Origin: Prorocentrum cordatum
Lineage: Eukaryota; Sar; Dinophyceae; Prorocentrales; Prorocentraceae
Assembly: GCA_963575745.1 (NCBI GenBank)
Contig: CAUYUJ010022088.1
Location: 31,001 to 95,000 of the forward strand
Length of the DNA: 64,000 nucleotides
Direction: 5' to 3'
Shown here one piece after another: positions 40,671 to 51,766 of this stretch (position 1 is its first letter; the number at the start of each line of letters is the position of its first letter). Position numbers and translations under genes: made by a program. Under the pieces are notes generated by a model that saw only the letters and a program-made list of their open reading frames with translations, had not been told where the DNA came from and made no database searches.

Positions 40671-43600
40671 GTGCAGCCAACACCTACGGCGTGCGACAAG
40701 TGACGCACAGGCCGTGGAGTACCAGCAGTTACTCCAGGGTGTTGGACTATGTATTTGTGCCGACACAATTTGCAGGTACCGAGGTGGCTCGGACCAACTG
40801 CTCATTTGAATGCACGGTGGAATTTGTTGATCCTACACAGGATCGAGCGTCACGCTACAGTGACCATGCGAAGGTAGGGGTGAGGATAAAACATGCGTCG
40901 GTGCGCAAGCCTTTCGTGCGACCCAGGCCCCCGAGCCTCATCAATTGGGCCCCGGAGGATTATGAGTCAGCGAATGTGTTCAGTACGCTGGCCGATGTGC
41001 AGGTACAACAACATATGAACCAACAGGGTGACATAAATATACAAACAGTGGGACAGATGCTTGTGAGTGCTGCGACGATGTGTAGGCATACAAAGGGCAG
41101 GGCGGATACTAAACCAATCAAAAAACCTGACCAACTCGTGGACGTTGAAGCGGAGTTAAGGAGGGGTGTCTTCGGTGAGCGTAGGAAACAATTATTGAGA
41201 CGTCAAAAAACACTCCGAAGAAAGTTCAGGCGGGAACAGCTCCTCAAGGACTCCACTGGCTTCAAACATGGACCCCGTAGGTGTATCAAGGGAATGGTGT
41301 GTGACGGGATACTGACAGAAAATAAACAAAGATGGGTGGAGTTTCTCAACAAACACGCACAACGGTCATATACATGTGATGGGGAGGGAGGAGCTGCAAA
41401 GAGAGAGTTGCATCGATTACGGACACAGTGGGAGGCAGAGGGCAGAACTACGAACAGGGTCATATCTATGGGTGTGTTGCTGGGGGCTCGAGCCCGATTG
41501 AAGGGCGGCACCGCGGCGGGCTCTGATGGCCTGGTGGCGGAGATTCTCAAAGCAATACCTTGGAATGCATTGAGATTGATACGACACTCATTTCAAGAAA
41601 TACATGATCAGAAAAAGTCGTCACCAGATTCGTGGAGAAAGTTGTGCGTACAGTTGATTCCAAAAATGAGCATGATCCAAACATTTGGGGAGACTCGTGC
41701 AATGTCGCTGTTGGGTGTTATGAGCAAGTGGTACATGGCGTGCCTTCTTATTCTTGTGGAGGAACATGGACATGTCAAAAAATTGGCGACATATGGATTC
41801 CAGAAGAGTCACAAAGTTCATCACATGACGGCCGCTTTGCTGCATATGACACGTCATGCCACTCTCTGGGGAAAGGGCGAGTCGGTACATATGGGGATAA
41901 TGGATATAAAGAAAGCGTTTGATCATGTCGCTGTCTCGATGGTGATCCGCGCGATGGAACATCTGAGATATCCAACAGATTTGATTATTGCAATTGTGGA
42001 GCCTATGATTGGAAACACAGCAGTTTTTGATTTCCAGGATGTGTGCAGTGAAGAGATCCTGTATAACAAGTCGGTGCGAACTGGAGGGAAAGAAGGCCCA
42101 GTACTCTTCAATATTGTGTTGGAGGCAATTTGGGCATCTATTGCTGAATCATGGGAAGCATGTCATTATGGAGTACGATTGGAAGGCGAGGGGACACAAC
42201 AGGCGCTGGTCAACCATTACATATGGGCTGACAATGTGGTGCTGCTGGCAGCCTCGGCGAATCAGCTGAGGAATATGGTGAGTATGTTGACCGTGGCCCT
42301 CAGACGGGCTGGTATGGACTGGAAGATTGAGAGCCTGGAGTATCTGGTTTTTGGGCTGAGACAGAACCAGGGACCACAATCATTAGTTTGTGAACTGGGA
42401 GATGATATTTGTGCACGGGCTGGAGACCCCAGCCTACCCTATCAATTACGTGAGGCGGTGGTTCTGCCGAGAAAAAGCGAGTGTGACATACTGGGAGTTA
42501 AATTTGTGACGAACCCGAGGGATGTCCATGCAGTGCGGCACCGTATTGATGCAGGCAGGCGGTGTTTCTATGCTGATTTTAAATTCTATCGATCACGCGC
42601 GGTGAGCATGAGGGAAAAATTCAGACGGTACCAGAGCAGAGTTCAACATATCATATGCCATGGATGTGTGGGGTGGAGCTGTAATGAACATGTGCTGAAC
42701 ATACTGAGGAGCTTTGAAGGAAGATGTTTGAACACAATGCGGGGATTACATAGAAAAGAGACGGAAACGTGGGAGGAGTTCAGGGATCGCAGTACCAATA
42801 GATCCAGGGAGATGTTCAAGGAGGGGGGGTTCAAAACGTTGGTGGAGAAAGTTGTGAGGTATAACTTTGAATTCGCCGTGGAGGTATCCCAATATAAGTG
42901 CCACATGCCGTCCACTGTGTATAGCAAATCGTGGCAGCAGACGCTGCGCTCCATGTTGCACGTATCGGGGGAGTGGACGGTGCAGAGGGATGAAATGCTG
43001 GCGGCAGTAAGTCGGACGATGTCGAGAGAGGGAACGAGGCGGCTCAGAGGCAGACCACGAATCGTGGCGAGCAGCTGGCATTCACCCTTTGAAAAATGGA
43101 GGTCTCTTCTGTGGCACGACACGTGCGTTGTACCGACGGATTGGGAGGAGTTTGTGGAACACATATCACAGATACCCAAAGTGGAGGATATGTTTGTGAG
43201 GAGGAGTAAGGAGAGGAGGATGGGAGGGTTTGCGAAGACACCGACAGATGACGAGTTGGCCCGACGTCTTGCAGTTATTAATGAACCCTGGGATGGAAGG
43301 TATCGCTGTTGAAATGTGCGGAGACAGTAAAACGGTCGTACAATGGTTGAGGGGAGTCTGGGCCTGTGACAACAGTGGGTATGCCAAACGGATCGCCAGG
43401 ATACAAAATATCATGTATGATGTGAGTGAACAACACAACATACGATGCCCGACGTACGGTAGGGATTTCTGGAAACATATCTATAGGGAAGCCAATGCCT
43501 ATGCTGATGAGCTTACACACCATGCGAGAGAAGGAAACTGTTACAGAATTTACAAGCACGACTATATCAAACAGAACAGGACAAACATCAAACACATCAG

Positions 43601-43880
43601 AGGATGCTGGGATGGTGGAGTGAGCAGTGAGGGCGCCGCAGGAGGTCACTGGATCGAAGTTGCTCCAGAGAATGGCCCGTGGACGCTCGTGAGCTCAGAA
43701 GCCTACATGTTTGATGTAGGAGCCACCGTGACGGAGGCAGAATTATCTGCTGCCGAGCGCCTGTGCACAGGTGTGGAGCACATCGTTAAAGAAATTTCCT
43801 CTGCAAAGCGGAGGAGGCGGATTTAACTTGCTCTAGCCCTTAGGCTTGGGCGCACGCGCCCTGTGTAGCCTGACCAAACA
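40671..43880 (+). mobile_element. E8: divergent 5'-truncated LINE-like copy in a different satellite position
   Basis: The left junction is in a subrepeat at GTCGGTATTTT|GTGCAGCC. The right side resumes at GAACTCGAGCTATAGG, so it sits between the TTTTCTGTACT and AACTCGAGCT parts of a subrepeat, not in the hairpin loop. There is no A-tail: the 3' end is GCCTGACCAAACACC after a GGGCGCACGCGCCC dyad. Codon and base use are more A/T-rich than in E2-E6. It probably belongs to a sister lineage. Confidence 0.85.
40673..43826 (+). pseudogene. E8 ORF2, truncated in the endonuclease and frameshifted before RNase H
   Basis: Starts within the endonuclease (VLDYVFVPTQF, YSDHAKV). RT: YGFQKSHKVH, DIKKAFDH, RTGGKEGPVLF and WADN at 42224-42235. 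The first frame ends at 43312 after RRLAVINEPWDG. The frame resumes at about 43290 as EGIAVEMCGDS, with several residues missing compared with the other copies, so a small deletion (not a multiple of three) is likely. Permuted RNase H follows: GDSKTVV, YREANAYADELTHHAR, IRGCWDGGVSSEGAAGG (Trp replaces the usual Phe before Asp), TEAELSAAERL. It ends in a basic tail KRRRRI at 43826. Confidence 0.88.
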
Positions 43881-46255
43881 CCGAACTCGAGCTATAGGGC
43901 AGCTACAGAGCCCATAGTCACAGAAATCAATTGAGAATCATCAGGCGCGTTCGTCTGTTGAATCCAGAGCTCTGAACTCGGTCTGCTGCCCGAGCTATGT
44001 TCGCGAAACTATTCGTATTTTTCGAGTCATCTTTTGAAGTGCTGTCAGTTCTCTGTACTGAACTCAGGCTATTGAGGGGCTACAGGGCTGGTAATCAAAC
44101 ACATCGATTTGAAGACATCAGCCGCGTCCGCCTGTCGAATCCGGAGCTCGGAACTTGGTCTGCTGCCCGAGCTAGGTCCGCGAAACTATTCGTATTGTTC
44201 GAGTCATCTTGAGAGGTGCTGTCGGTTTTTTGCACTTTACTCGGACTGTAGGGTGGCTGCAAGGCTGGTAATCACAGGAATCGACTGGGAGACATCAGGC
44301 GCGTCCGCCTGTCGCATTCAGAGGCCTGAACTCGATCTCATACTCGAGCTGGGTTTGCCAAACTATTCGTATTGTTCGAGTAATCTTGAGAGGTGCTGTC
44401 GATTTTCGCACGTAGCTCGGGCTGTAGCAGAGCTACAGAACTCGTACGCACAGAAAACGATCCAGAAGCATCAGGGGCGTTCGGCTGTTCCATCGAGAGG
44501 TCTGAAATCGCTTGGCCTGAAACACTATTCGTTCTTTGCATTTTTTGTCGACATTTTGTGTGCTCAGAAAGCTCTACGAGTCCCCCCGCGGTAAGAAAGG
44601 TTGACGGTTTACCGCCGGCGCCCAGAAGATGTGACAACTTTGGGTGGGTTTTTCGAAGATTTGAAAGATATTTGACAATTCATATGGGAAACCAGTTTTT
44701 TCGCACCTGTAGACGACTTCGAGGGCCTCTGCGTCTTAATATGAGCTCTGTGGGCGCACTATTACTGTCGAAACACTTCGGTTCCCATTGATCGGCCCGA
44801 CCAGAAGAGACAATGTGACAACTTTGGGTCGGTTTTGCGAATATTTAAAAGATATGTGTCAATTTATTTGGAGCGGGTATTTTTCCCACGTGTAGTGGGT
44901 TATGCCGCGTCTGCCAGTTAAATTCTCAGGTCCGTGGCTGCAATATTACTATGAAAAGACCTGCTGGAACCGTTGGCCGTTTCGAGTCATCTTGACACGC
45001 ATTGACGGTTTTCTGTGCTAAACTTGATATGAGCTCTGTAGGCGCAAATTCACAAAACACTTGGCGGAACCAACTTCATGTCGACATGAAAAAGATTCAA
45101 TGTTTAATTTTCCGAGAAATGCAGGAATTCGGGCGCAGGGTGGAGCTAGTTGGCAGACCCGACGTTAAGAGACAATGTGACGACTTGGGGTCGGTTTTTC
45201 GATCTTTGTGCAAAATTTGAAAATTCGTTTTGAGGACTAGTATTACCTCGTAGAGCTCTTCGGTATCGATGAGCTAGAGCAATTCCAGCGCGGGGTGGAG
45301 CTAGTTCGACCACCCGGCCCGGGCGGACAAAGTGTTAACTTTTAGTCGGTTTTGCCAGGATTTGCAAGATATTTGACCATTCATTTTGAGAAGCCAGATT
45401 TTTCGCACCTGTACTGGGTTATGCCGCGTCTGCCAGTCAAATTCTCAGGTCCGTATGTGCAGTATTACTATCAAAACATTTGGAGGAACCGACGTTGGAT
45501 AAAAAACAGAAAAACGTGACTTTTCGAATTTTTCGTTTCTTGCTCCAGAAGCTTTCTTCATGTGTTCCGACGATCGCCGCGCAATAAAAGAGCTCTACGA
45601 GGTTCCCGGCGGTGACCAGGTTGACGGTTCACCGCCGGTTTCCAATTTTCCCATCTGTAGTGGGTTATGCCGGGTTTGCCAGTGAAGTTGCGAGGTCTGT
45701 AGCTGCAATATTACCATCAAAACACTTGCTGGAACCGACGGTGTTGCGAGTCATCTTGACACGCGTTCACGGTTTTCTGTACTCAACTCGAGATTGCGAA
45801 GAGCTACAGAGCTGATAGCTACAGAATACGATACATAATCATCAGACGCGTTCGTCTGTTCCATCGAGAGGTCTCAACTCGGTCCGCTACTCGAGCTAGA
45901 TTCGCAAATTATACGAGTGATCTTCACAGGTGCTGTCGGTTTCCCTTATCCAGTATCACCCGGCGCGTTCTTTCCTCGCATCGACAGGTCTGAACTTGGT
46001 CTGGCACTCGACCGAGGTCCAGAAACTTAACATGCGAAATGATAACAAAAACAAGAAATCGTAGTTTTCGAGTTTTTCTTTTCACGCTTGAGAAAGTTTT
46101 GTTCGTGTGTTCCGAGCAGCGCCGCGCGATAACAGAGCTCTACGAGGCTCCCGGCGGTTGCCTGGTTGACGGTTTACCGCCGGCGGTAAATGCTAGCTCC
46201 AGACCGCGCCGGAATTCCTCTAGCTCATCGATAACAAGAAGCTCTGCGAGGTAAG
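43881..46255. repeat. Satellite array right of E8, degenerating towards 46.2 kb
   Basis: Subrepeats to about 44500, a hairpin at about 44585-44622, then shuffled parts of the unit (TTTGACAATTCATTTTGAG and ACCTCGTAGAGCTCTTCGG blocks) with a GGTGA/TTCACC hairpin near 45616-45640. The array ends in the palindrome at 46170-46190. No gene seen. Confidence 0.88.
46170..46250. repeat. Foldback end of the satellite (18-bp perfect palindrome, then inverted satellite)
   Basis: TTTACCGCCGGCGGTAAA (about 46176-46193) is a perfect palindrome: the two hairpin arms meet without a loop. The following CTAGCTCC...CGCGCCGGAATTCCTCTAGCTCATCGAT is the reverse complement of satellite seen in + orientation near 8130-8175 and 45250-45305. 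The array therefore turns round here for about 50 bp and stops. Confidence 0.8.
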
Positions 46256-46389
46256 TTCTCATTCGTAGCGTCCAAAACCGGAGAGCAAAGAGAACGCATA
46301 CTGGAAAGCGCTCCTGGCGAGGCCCGAGACGCTCTCATGAAGCACTTGGAAGCGTCCCAAACCCGGATAGCAAAGAGGCGCTCACACAA
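46256..46389. other. Short unique stretch between satellite and CA repeats
   Basis: Contains two copies of a CCAAAnCCGGAnAGCAAAGAG-like motif about 85 bp apart. No gene seen. Confidence 0.5.
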
Positions 46390-47075
46390 ACGAGCGCGCG
46401 CACATCAGCACGCACGCGCGGCCACACAACACGAGGGCGCAAACGCACGCCAGCATGCTGAGCACGCGCGCACACAGACACGTACACACACAGCACACAG
46501 CGCACACAGGCAGACGCACACCGACACACTCACACGCATACACACGCGCACAGACACAGAGACACAGAGACACACAGACACACAGAAACACAGACGCACA
46601 GACACGCAGACAGACACAGAGACACACACGGACACACTGACACACTGACACACAGAGACACTCACTCACAGACACAGACACATAGACGTACAGATACACA
46701 GGTACACAGACACACAGACAGTCAGACACACAAACACACAAACACACAGACGCACAGACACACAGACACACAGACACACAGAGACGCAGACACAGACACA
46801 CAGACACACAGACCCACAGACACGCATACACACGGACACATATACACATACACACAGACACACAGACACACGGTCACACAGACACACATACACACAGACA
46901 GACAGACACACAGACACACAGACACACTGACAAACACTGACACAGTGACACACTGCCACTGCCACACTGACACGCTGACACACAGACACACAGACACACA
47001 GACACACAGCCACACAGACACAGAGACAAAGGCACACGACACACAGACACACATACTCACAAAAGATAGACACAC
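46390..47075. repeat. CA-rich micro/minisatellite (ACACAG units)
   Basis: About 690 bp of ACACAGACAC-type repeats with minor interruptions. Both strands give long Cys/Val or Thr/His open frames that are compositional artefacts. Confidence 0.95.
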
Positions 47076-48184
47076 AGACACAGACACATTACCCTGCGAC
47101 GTACCCAACCCACGTGCATCAAATGGCAAGAGGAGAACGCCAACATTAGCAGGAACAACGACAGTGTAGATGCGGCGATTTGCTGTGCAAGCTACATGGG
47201 ATGCGCATGCGTTGCACGATTCACAGGACGACGATCGAAAGAACGAGGCTTGAGGCCCCAGGATCGAAGAAGAACGGGTACGGGAACGAGGGGTAGGAGA
47301 GGGATGGAATGGAGGGCGGGGGGGGCGAAAGGCCATCGCGGAAGCAGCAGCATGCATGGAGAAGGTGAGGCGGGGAATAGGACGACGATGAAAGTGGCGG
47401 GAGGAGACAGAAGACTGCCGCGTTTTTCAAGTGCGAGCTAAACCCGCAGCGCTGCCTGCGCCATGTCGTCGCAGAGTTCCACATGATAAAACTTGTTTAG
47501 AGTGCAAGGAACGAGCGAGGCGTAGCTCGCCCGCTAGCTTCTCCGCCTCCTTCCCGCACATTTCAGCGCGGGAGCTGAACGCTCGCAGGCGCGCCGCCAG
47601 GTCTGCGGGCGGCCCGCGGGAAAGAAACTCAAGGCCGGGGTCGCGTATCATCAATCGGTTGTCCATCGTCCAAAGTTGCACTGGCGACGTACTGGTTGAA
47701 CGCGGAGCGAGCAGCATCACGCGCGTGCCTGAACGCCACGCAGGTACAGTGCACGCGCGATTGGGACTTCAGGTCGATCACGCGCGTCTCCACCAGGCTT
47801 GGCAACACCACGCGACTGAGGATCTCACTGCGGTCTGCCATGCTGCTGTCCGCGAATGCAATGCGCTGCCTGCAAGTAAGGCGGCGGCGTCCACTTGTCT
47901 CAGAAGATGTTCCCGCGGGCCCGAAGGGCGACCGCCAGCTCGAGCCGCGGCGCCGGCAGGCCAGATAAGGATCATGCAACAGCAAAGACGATGACAGAGC
48001 AACGAGGTATCGGCGAGTGCATGACCGGCCTCCGTTTCCTGCACTTCTTTCCTGTAGTTCCCCTAGCTCATCGAGCTCAGCAGATGTTTCTGCGGGTCCG
48101 AAGGACGACCGCCAGCTCGAGTCGCAGCGCCACGTGGCACGAACCGCAGAGCAAGGGCACGCGAGCATTGCTCGTGGTCAGAAT
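47076..48184. other. Unique GC-rich region without a recognised gene
   Basis: Open frames up to about 190 codons exist on both strands, but all are Arg/Ala-rich with no motif I recognise. Two imperfect copies of AGATGTTyCyGCGGGyCCG with the following 20 bp (ending CCAGCTCGAG) lie at about 47903-47945 and 48083-48122. I cannot support a gene here. Confidence 0.5.
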
Positions 48185-48785
48185 CTGAGTCCCCGTGGTG
48201 CCTCACTCCGCTGGCCACCCACCAGCAGCCCTCGAAAGTGGCGACAGTTTCACAGATCGCAGCCGCCCAGGGGTGGCGAGGTCTAATCTGAGTCCCCGTG
48301 GTGCCTCACTCCGCTGGACCCACCAGCAGCCCTCGAAAGTGGCGACAGTTTCACAGATCGCAGCCCCCCAGAGATGGCGAGGTCTAATCTGAGTCCCCGT
48401 GGTGCCTCACTCCGCTGGACCCACCAGCAGCCCTCGAAAGTGGCGACAGTTTCACAGATCGCAGCCCCCCCAGAGATTTCGAGGTCTAATCTGAGTCCCC
48501 GTGGTGCCTCACTCCGCTGGACCCACCAGCAGCCCTCGAAAGTGGTGACAGTTTCACAGATCGCAGCCCCCCCCGAGATGGCGAGGTCTAATCTGAGTCC
48601 CCGTGGTGCCTCACTCCGCTGGACCCGCCAGCAGCCCTCGAAAGTGGCGACAGTTTCACAGATCGCAGCCACCCCCCCCAGGGATGGCGAGGTCTAATCT
48701 GAGTCCCCGTGGTGCCTCACTCCGCTGGACCCACCAGCAGCCCTCGAAAGTGGTGACAGTTCCGCAGATCGCAGCCCGCCAGGGA
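48185..48785. repeat. Tandem repeat, six units of about 102 bp
   Basis: CTGAGTCCCCGTGGTGCC starts at 48185, 48288, 48389, 48491, 48593 and 48699, so units are 101-106 bp. Most length variation is in a C-run before GAGATGGCGAGG. Units are nearly identical. Long frames read through because the length is often a multiple of three. Confidence 0.96.
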
Positions 48786-48788
48786 TGA

Positions 48789-48900
48789 CGTGAAAGGCAA
48801 GAGAAGAGAAGAGGAGGAGCGAAGAGAGGAGGAGAAGGCAAGCAAGAGAGAAGAGGAGGAGGGAAGAGAGGGGGGGGCGGGAGGAGGAGGAGGAAGGTGG
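48789..48900. repeat. Homopurine tract (GA-rich)
   Basis: About 110 bp almost without pyrimidines on the + strand (AGAGAAGAGGAGGAG and similar), with a G8 run. Such tracts can form triplex DNA (general knowledge). Confidence 0.9.
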
Positions 48901-49108
48901 AGACCGCAGTGCTCTATTCAAAACGAGTACCCAACGCAGGAGGGTTGGGAATTAACAAAAAGGAACACAGACACACGGACACGCAATCCTCGAAGTCGCC
49001 CAGCCTCCACCGCCCACCGACGAGGCCAACGCCGCCAAGGTCGCGCTGGCCCCCCAGAACCGTCGGCAGCGGCGGCCACTCCCGCACAAGGATGCTCACG
49101 CCCACGCG
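48901..49108. other. Spacer between homopurine tract and second CA repeat
   Basis: Unique GC-rich sequence; no gene seen. Confidence 0.5.
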
Positions 49109-49499
49109 CGAACACCCGCACACACACACACGCACGCAAACACTCACGCAGCCACAGACACACGCACACGCACACACACACACACGCAAACGCACACCAG
49201 CGCACACACATGCCAGACACAGACACACAGACACGTTGACACACAGACACACAGACACACAGATACACAGAAACACGGACACACAGACACACAGAAACAC
49301 AGACACACAGACACACAGACACACAGACACAAAGACACACAGGCACACAAGCACACAGTCACACAGACACACAGACACACATACACACAAGCACACGCAC
49401 ACACAGACACATATACACACAGACACACACGCAGACACACAGACACACAGACACACAGACGCACCGACACACATGCACACAGGCGCACAGACACGCACA
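49109..49499. repeat. Second CA-rich micro/minisatellite
   Basis: Same ACACAGACAC composition and orientation as at 46390-47075. It stops sharply where coding-like sequence begins at 49500. Confidence 0.94.
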
Positions 49500-50679
49500 T
49501 GCTGGATGCCGAATGGAAGATCCTACATAATGATTGGTCAAAAGTTTGACGCGCTATGCTTGGACAGTGGTCGCAGGATGCGGTCAACGAGACGATCGAC
49601 CTTTACAAGGACGGCTACTGCATGCCGCCGGGCATCTATACGGAGGGACTGCCTACTCCGAACCATGCATATCCTCTTGACCGGGAACAAGTCAAGTTAC
49701 CAGTGCGGCCTCCTGCCATGGCCAGGACGTCGATGTGGCAGGACATATCGGCCATATTCTGGAGGACCATCTTGCCACCGACATGCGGGCTTTTCACGAC
49801 CTCACCCAAAACAAGAAGTACGCCCGAAAGCTCATCACTTGTTTGACAAATCGTGGCGGTGTTGGGGGAGTCGGCTCGAATCCCCAGACGGTGGCAACAT
49901 CTTCTGATCACCCTGGCGGCTGGGAACTTCTCCCGCATCTCGGTACGCAGCAATGGCAGCCCTACGAAGAGGGCGGCGTTAACCCAGCTGAGTATCCAGA
50001 TGGAGACGAGCCTGGCGCCACTCCAGGATCCATTTTGGATCCATTGGACTTGCCCCATGCAAAATACAGCGCGTTCTGTGGTGGTCGACTGGTCAAAGCC
50101 CTTCTCTCCGAACGAGGATGGATGGGCATGGTACAAGAGGACTTGGGAATGCTCCTCATTCATGCCTTTGGCCCTTCAGGCCATGCGTACACATTGACTA
50201 ATATATACACGGACTCCACATGGATAGTGCACAAAAAGAAAGGGACTAAGGGCGGATACCACAAGCGTTACCCAGGGTACGGCATCGACGAGCTCAATGG
50301 CCCAACCCGACGCGGTGAGCTCGCTGAGGCATCCAATGTCGGTCTCGTACCGCTCTACATGCCATGTCTCAACAAGGCAGAACACATGGGCGGCGCCACC
50401 CTCGAGCATTTCGCAACCATGATCCGCGACGATATCATGATGTGGGCGTTCTCGCACGAAGATTACAAGGAATTCTTCGAGTGGAACGGCGCACCCGTCG
50501 GCCAGGAGTTGATCTTATTGCCAGAAGCCGGTGGCGACACCCGCTGTGATATGCCAACCCTTCGGGCACGTGCCGCCCAGGTGCAAGAAGAGCGTATCAC
50601 AAACATCCTACAGTTGAAGACCGAGGGCACGGTCGAACAGCGCGTGATGATCGGTTCGAGTCGTCAGGTGCGAGCCTAA
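49500..50679 (+). pseudogene. Unrecognised protein, frame-broken N-terminus then 314-codon open frame
   Basis: 49500 opens MLDAEWKILHNDWSKV and stops. 49556-49720 reads plausibly in another frame (AVNETIDLYKDGYCMPPGIY). The longest part is open from 49735 to 50679 (VAGHIGHILEDHLATD...KLITCLTNR...GGWELLPHLG). Composition is that of a soluble globular protein rich in Trp and Tyr. No domain is recognised. The C-terminus contains EAGGDTRCDMP, which is the dispersed GCCGGTGGC(A/G)ACACCCGCTG repeat read in one frame. Order and strand match the copia pol further right, so it may be part of the same decayed element; this is inference. Confidence 0.5.
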
Positions 50680-50754
50680 CTGTTGTGTGACGATAATGCT
50701 TCTTTGGCCGAATGGCGCAAAAGAAATGATCATATTTGGTAATGCTGGAGCACA

Positions 50755-51642
50755 GTGTTCCCTGCCTATGTACAGCAACGGCGCTATTGCAGAGGCCTCA
50801 ATGCTTTTGTCGTTTGGAGGGCAAATGATATCGGCTGCGCCGCCCACAACCAACAGTGGTTGGACGTACGGCGCCACGTCGATCGTGCCCCAAAAAAGGA
50901 TGGGCGCCGCGAGAACACCCACATCAGGTGCGAGGGCGGGTTTCCAGAGCACATGCCTTTGCGCGTGAAGGTGGATGTGTCACGATTCGTCGACGTGATG
51001 CAATACTTTCGATGCCCTACCGTTATAGGACCAGGCTTGGCTAGACAATGGGGCCTGCATCCCAACTTCGATTACCTGACAGGTGACCTCGCACGTCGCA
51101 TGCAGGCCAGAGGCATCGCTGTTTTTCCTGCAGATCAATGGATTGAGTACTATGACAGGCTCTCTCCTACGGCATGGCATGCCAAAATGAGTAGCCACAA
51201 CATGGCAATGATGACGACTCAATTCAGTGATGCCGTGTGCTACCGCAATTTCTGCGCAGTTCTTCAATCATTGCCCTCTCAGCCATGCCCGCTTCGGCCT
51301 CCACTACTGAAGGCCGTGACAGACTCCCAGGCATACACCCAGGCCCAGGAGATTTCAGCGGCTCTCACGTTCAGCGACAAGATGACGGCTGAGTGGAAGA
51401 GGCACCACAGCCTCACTACGTTGATGAACCAAGCCGCCGGAGAAATGGTCCACTGTGCTGGGCTGGCTTCATGCGCCAGCGGCAATCTACCGATATCTAT
51501 GCTGGTGGCAACACCCGCTGATGAGCGTGCTCAGCACCAATGTCCCATCCCAGGGACGCCAGGCGAGCCGCCATCAGCATCAGCAGCGCCACAAAACCAG
51601 GATCATGACCCATATCGCCCGGCCTACGAGGAACTGTACTAG
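50755..51642 (+). CDS. Unrecognised 295-codon protein
   Basis: Open frame with features of real coding sequence: RRENTHIRCEGGFPEHMPLRVKVDVSRFVD, shortened here to the core ENTHIR and VKVDVSRFV, then CPTVIGPGLARQWGL and MQARGIAVFPADQWIEYYD. Downstream it becomes Ala/Pro-rich with VATPADERAQ, the dispersed repeat read in a second frame. The true start is unclear because the ATG used may lie after a frameshift. No family recognised. Confidence 0.5.
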   Translation: MFPAYVQQRRYCRGLNAFVVWRANDIGCAAHNQQWLDVRRHVDRAPKKDGRRENTHIRCEGGFPEHMPLRVKVDVSRFVDVMQYFRCPTVIGPGLARQWGLHPNFDYLTGDLARRMQARGIAVFPADQWIEYYDRLSPTAWHAKMSSHNMAMMTTQFSDAVCYRNFCAVLQSLPSQPCPLRPPLLKAVTDSQAYTQAQEISAALTFSDKMTAEWKRHHSLTTLMNQAAGEMVHCAGLASCASGNLPISMLVATPADERAQHQCPIPGTPGEPPSASAAPQNQDHDPYRPAYEELY

Positions 51643-51766
51643 AAACTGATTCCCTTTATTTATTGACGCGTACCCGGGCATTTGGGCATCCTACGATTCA
51701 GCTAGAAGAAAAACACTTCTATCAGATACTGGCCTTTACTCAAATTATGCACATGCCCTCACCTGG
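51643..51766. other. Short gap between coding segments
   Basis: Contains TTCCCTTTATTTATTGACGCG directly after the previous stop. No gene seen. Confidence 0.4.

Noticed and set aside
46382-47360. Long Cys/Val-rich open frames on the minus strand
   Set aside because: They are the translation of the CA-rich repeat; no composition or motif of a protein.
48283-48697. Open frames with a repeated LSPRGASLRW-type peptide
   Set aside because: Readthrough of the 102-bp tandem repeat, open on both strands because unit length is near a multiple of three.
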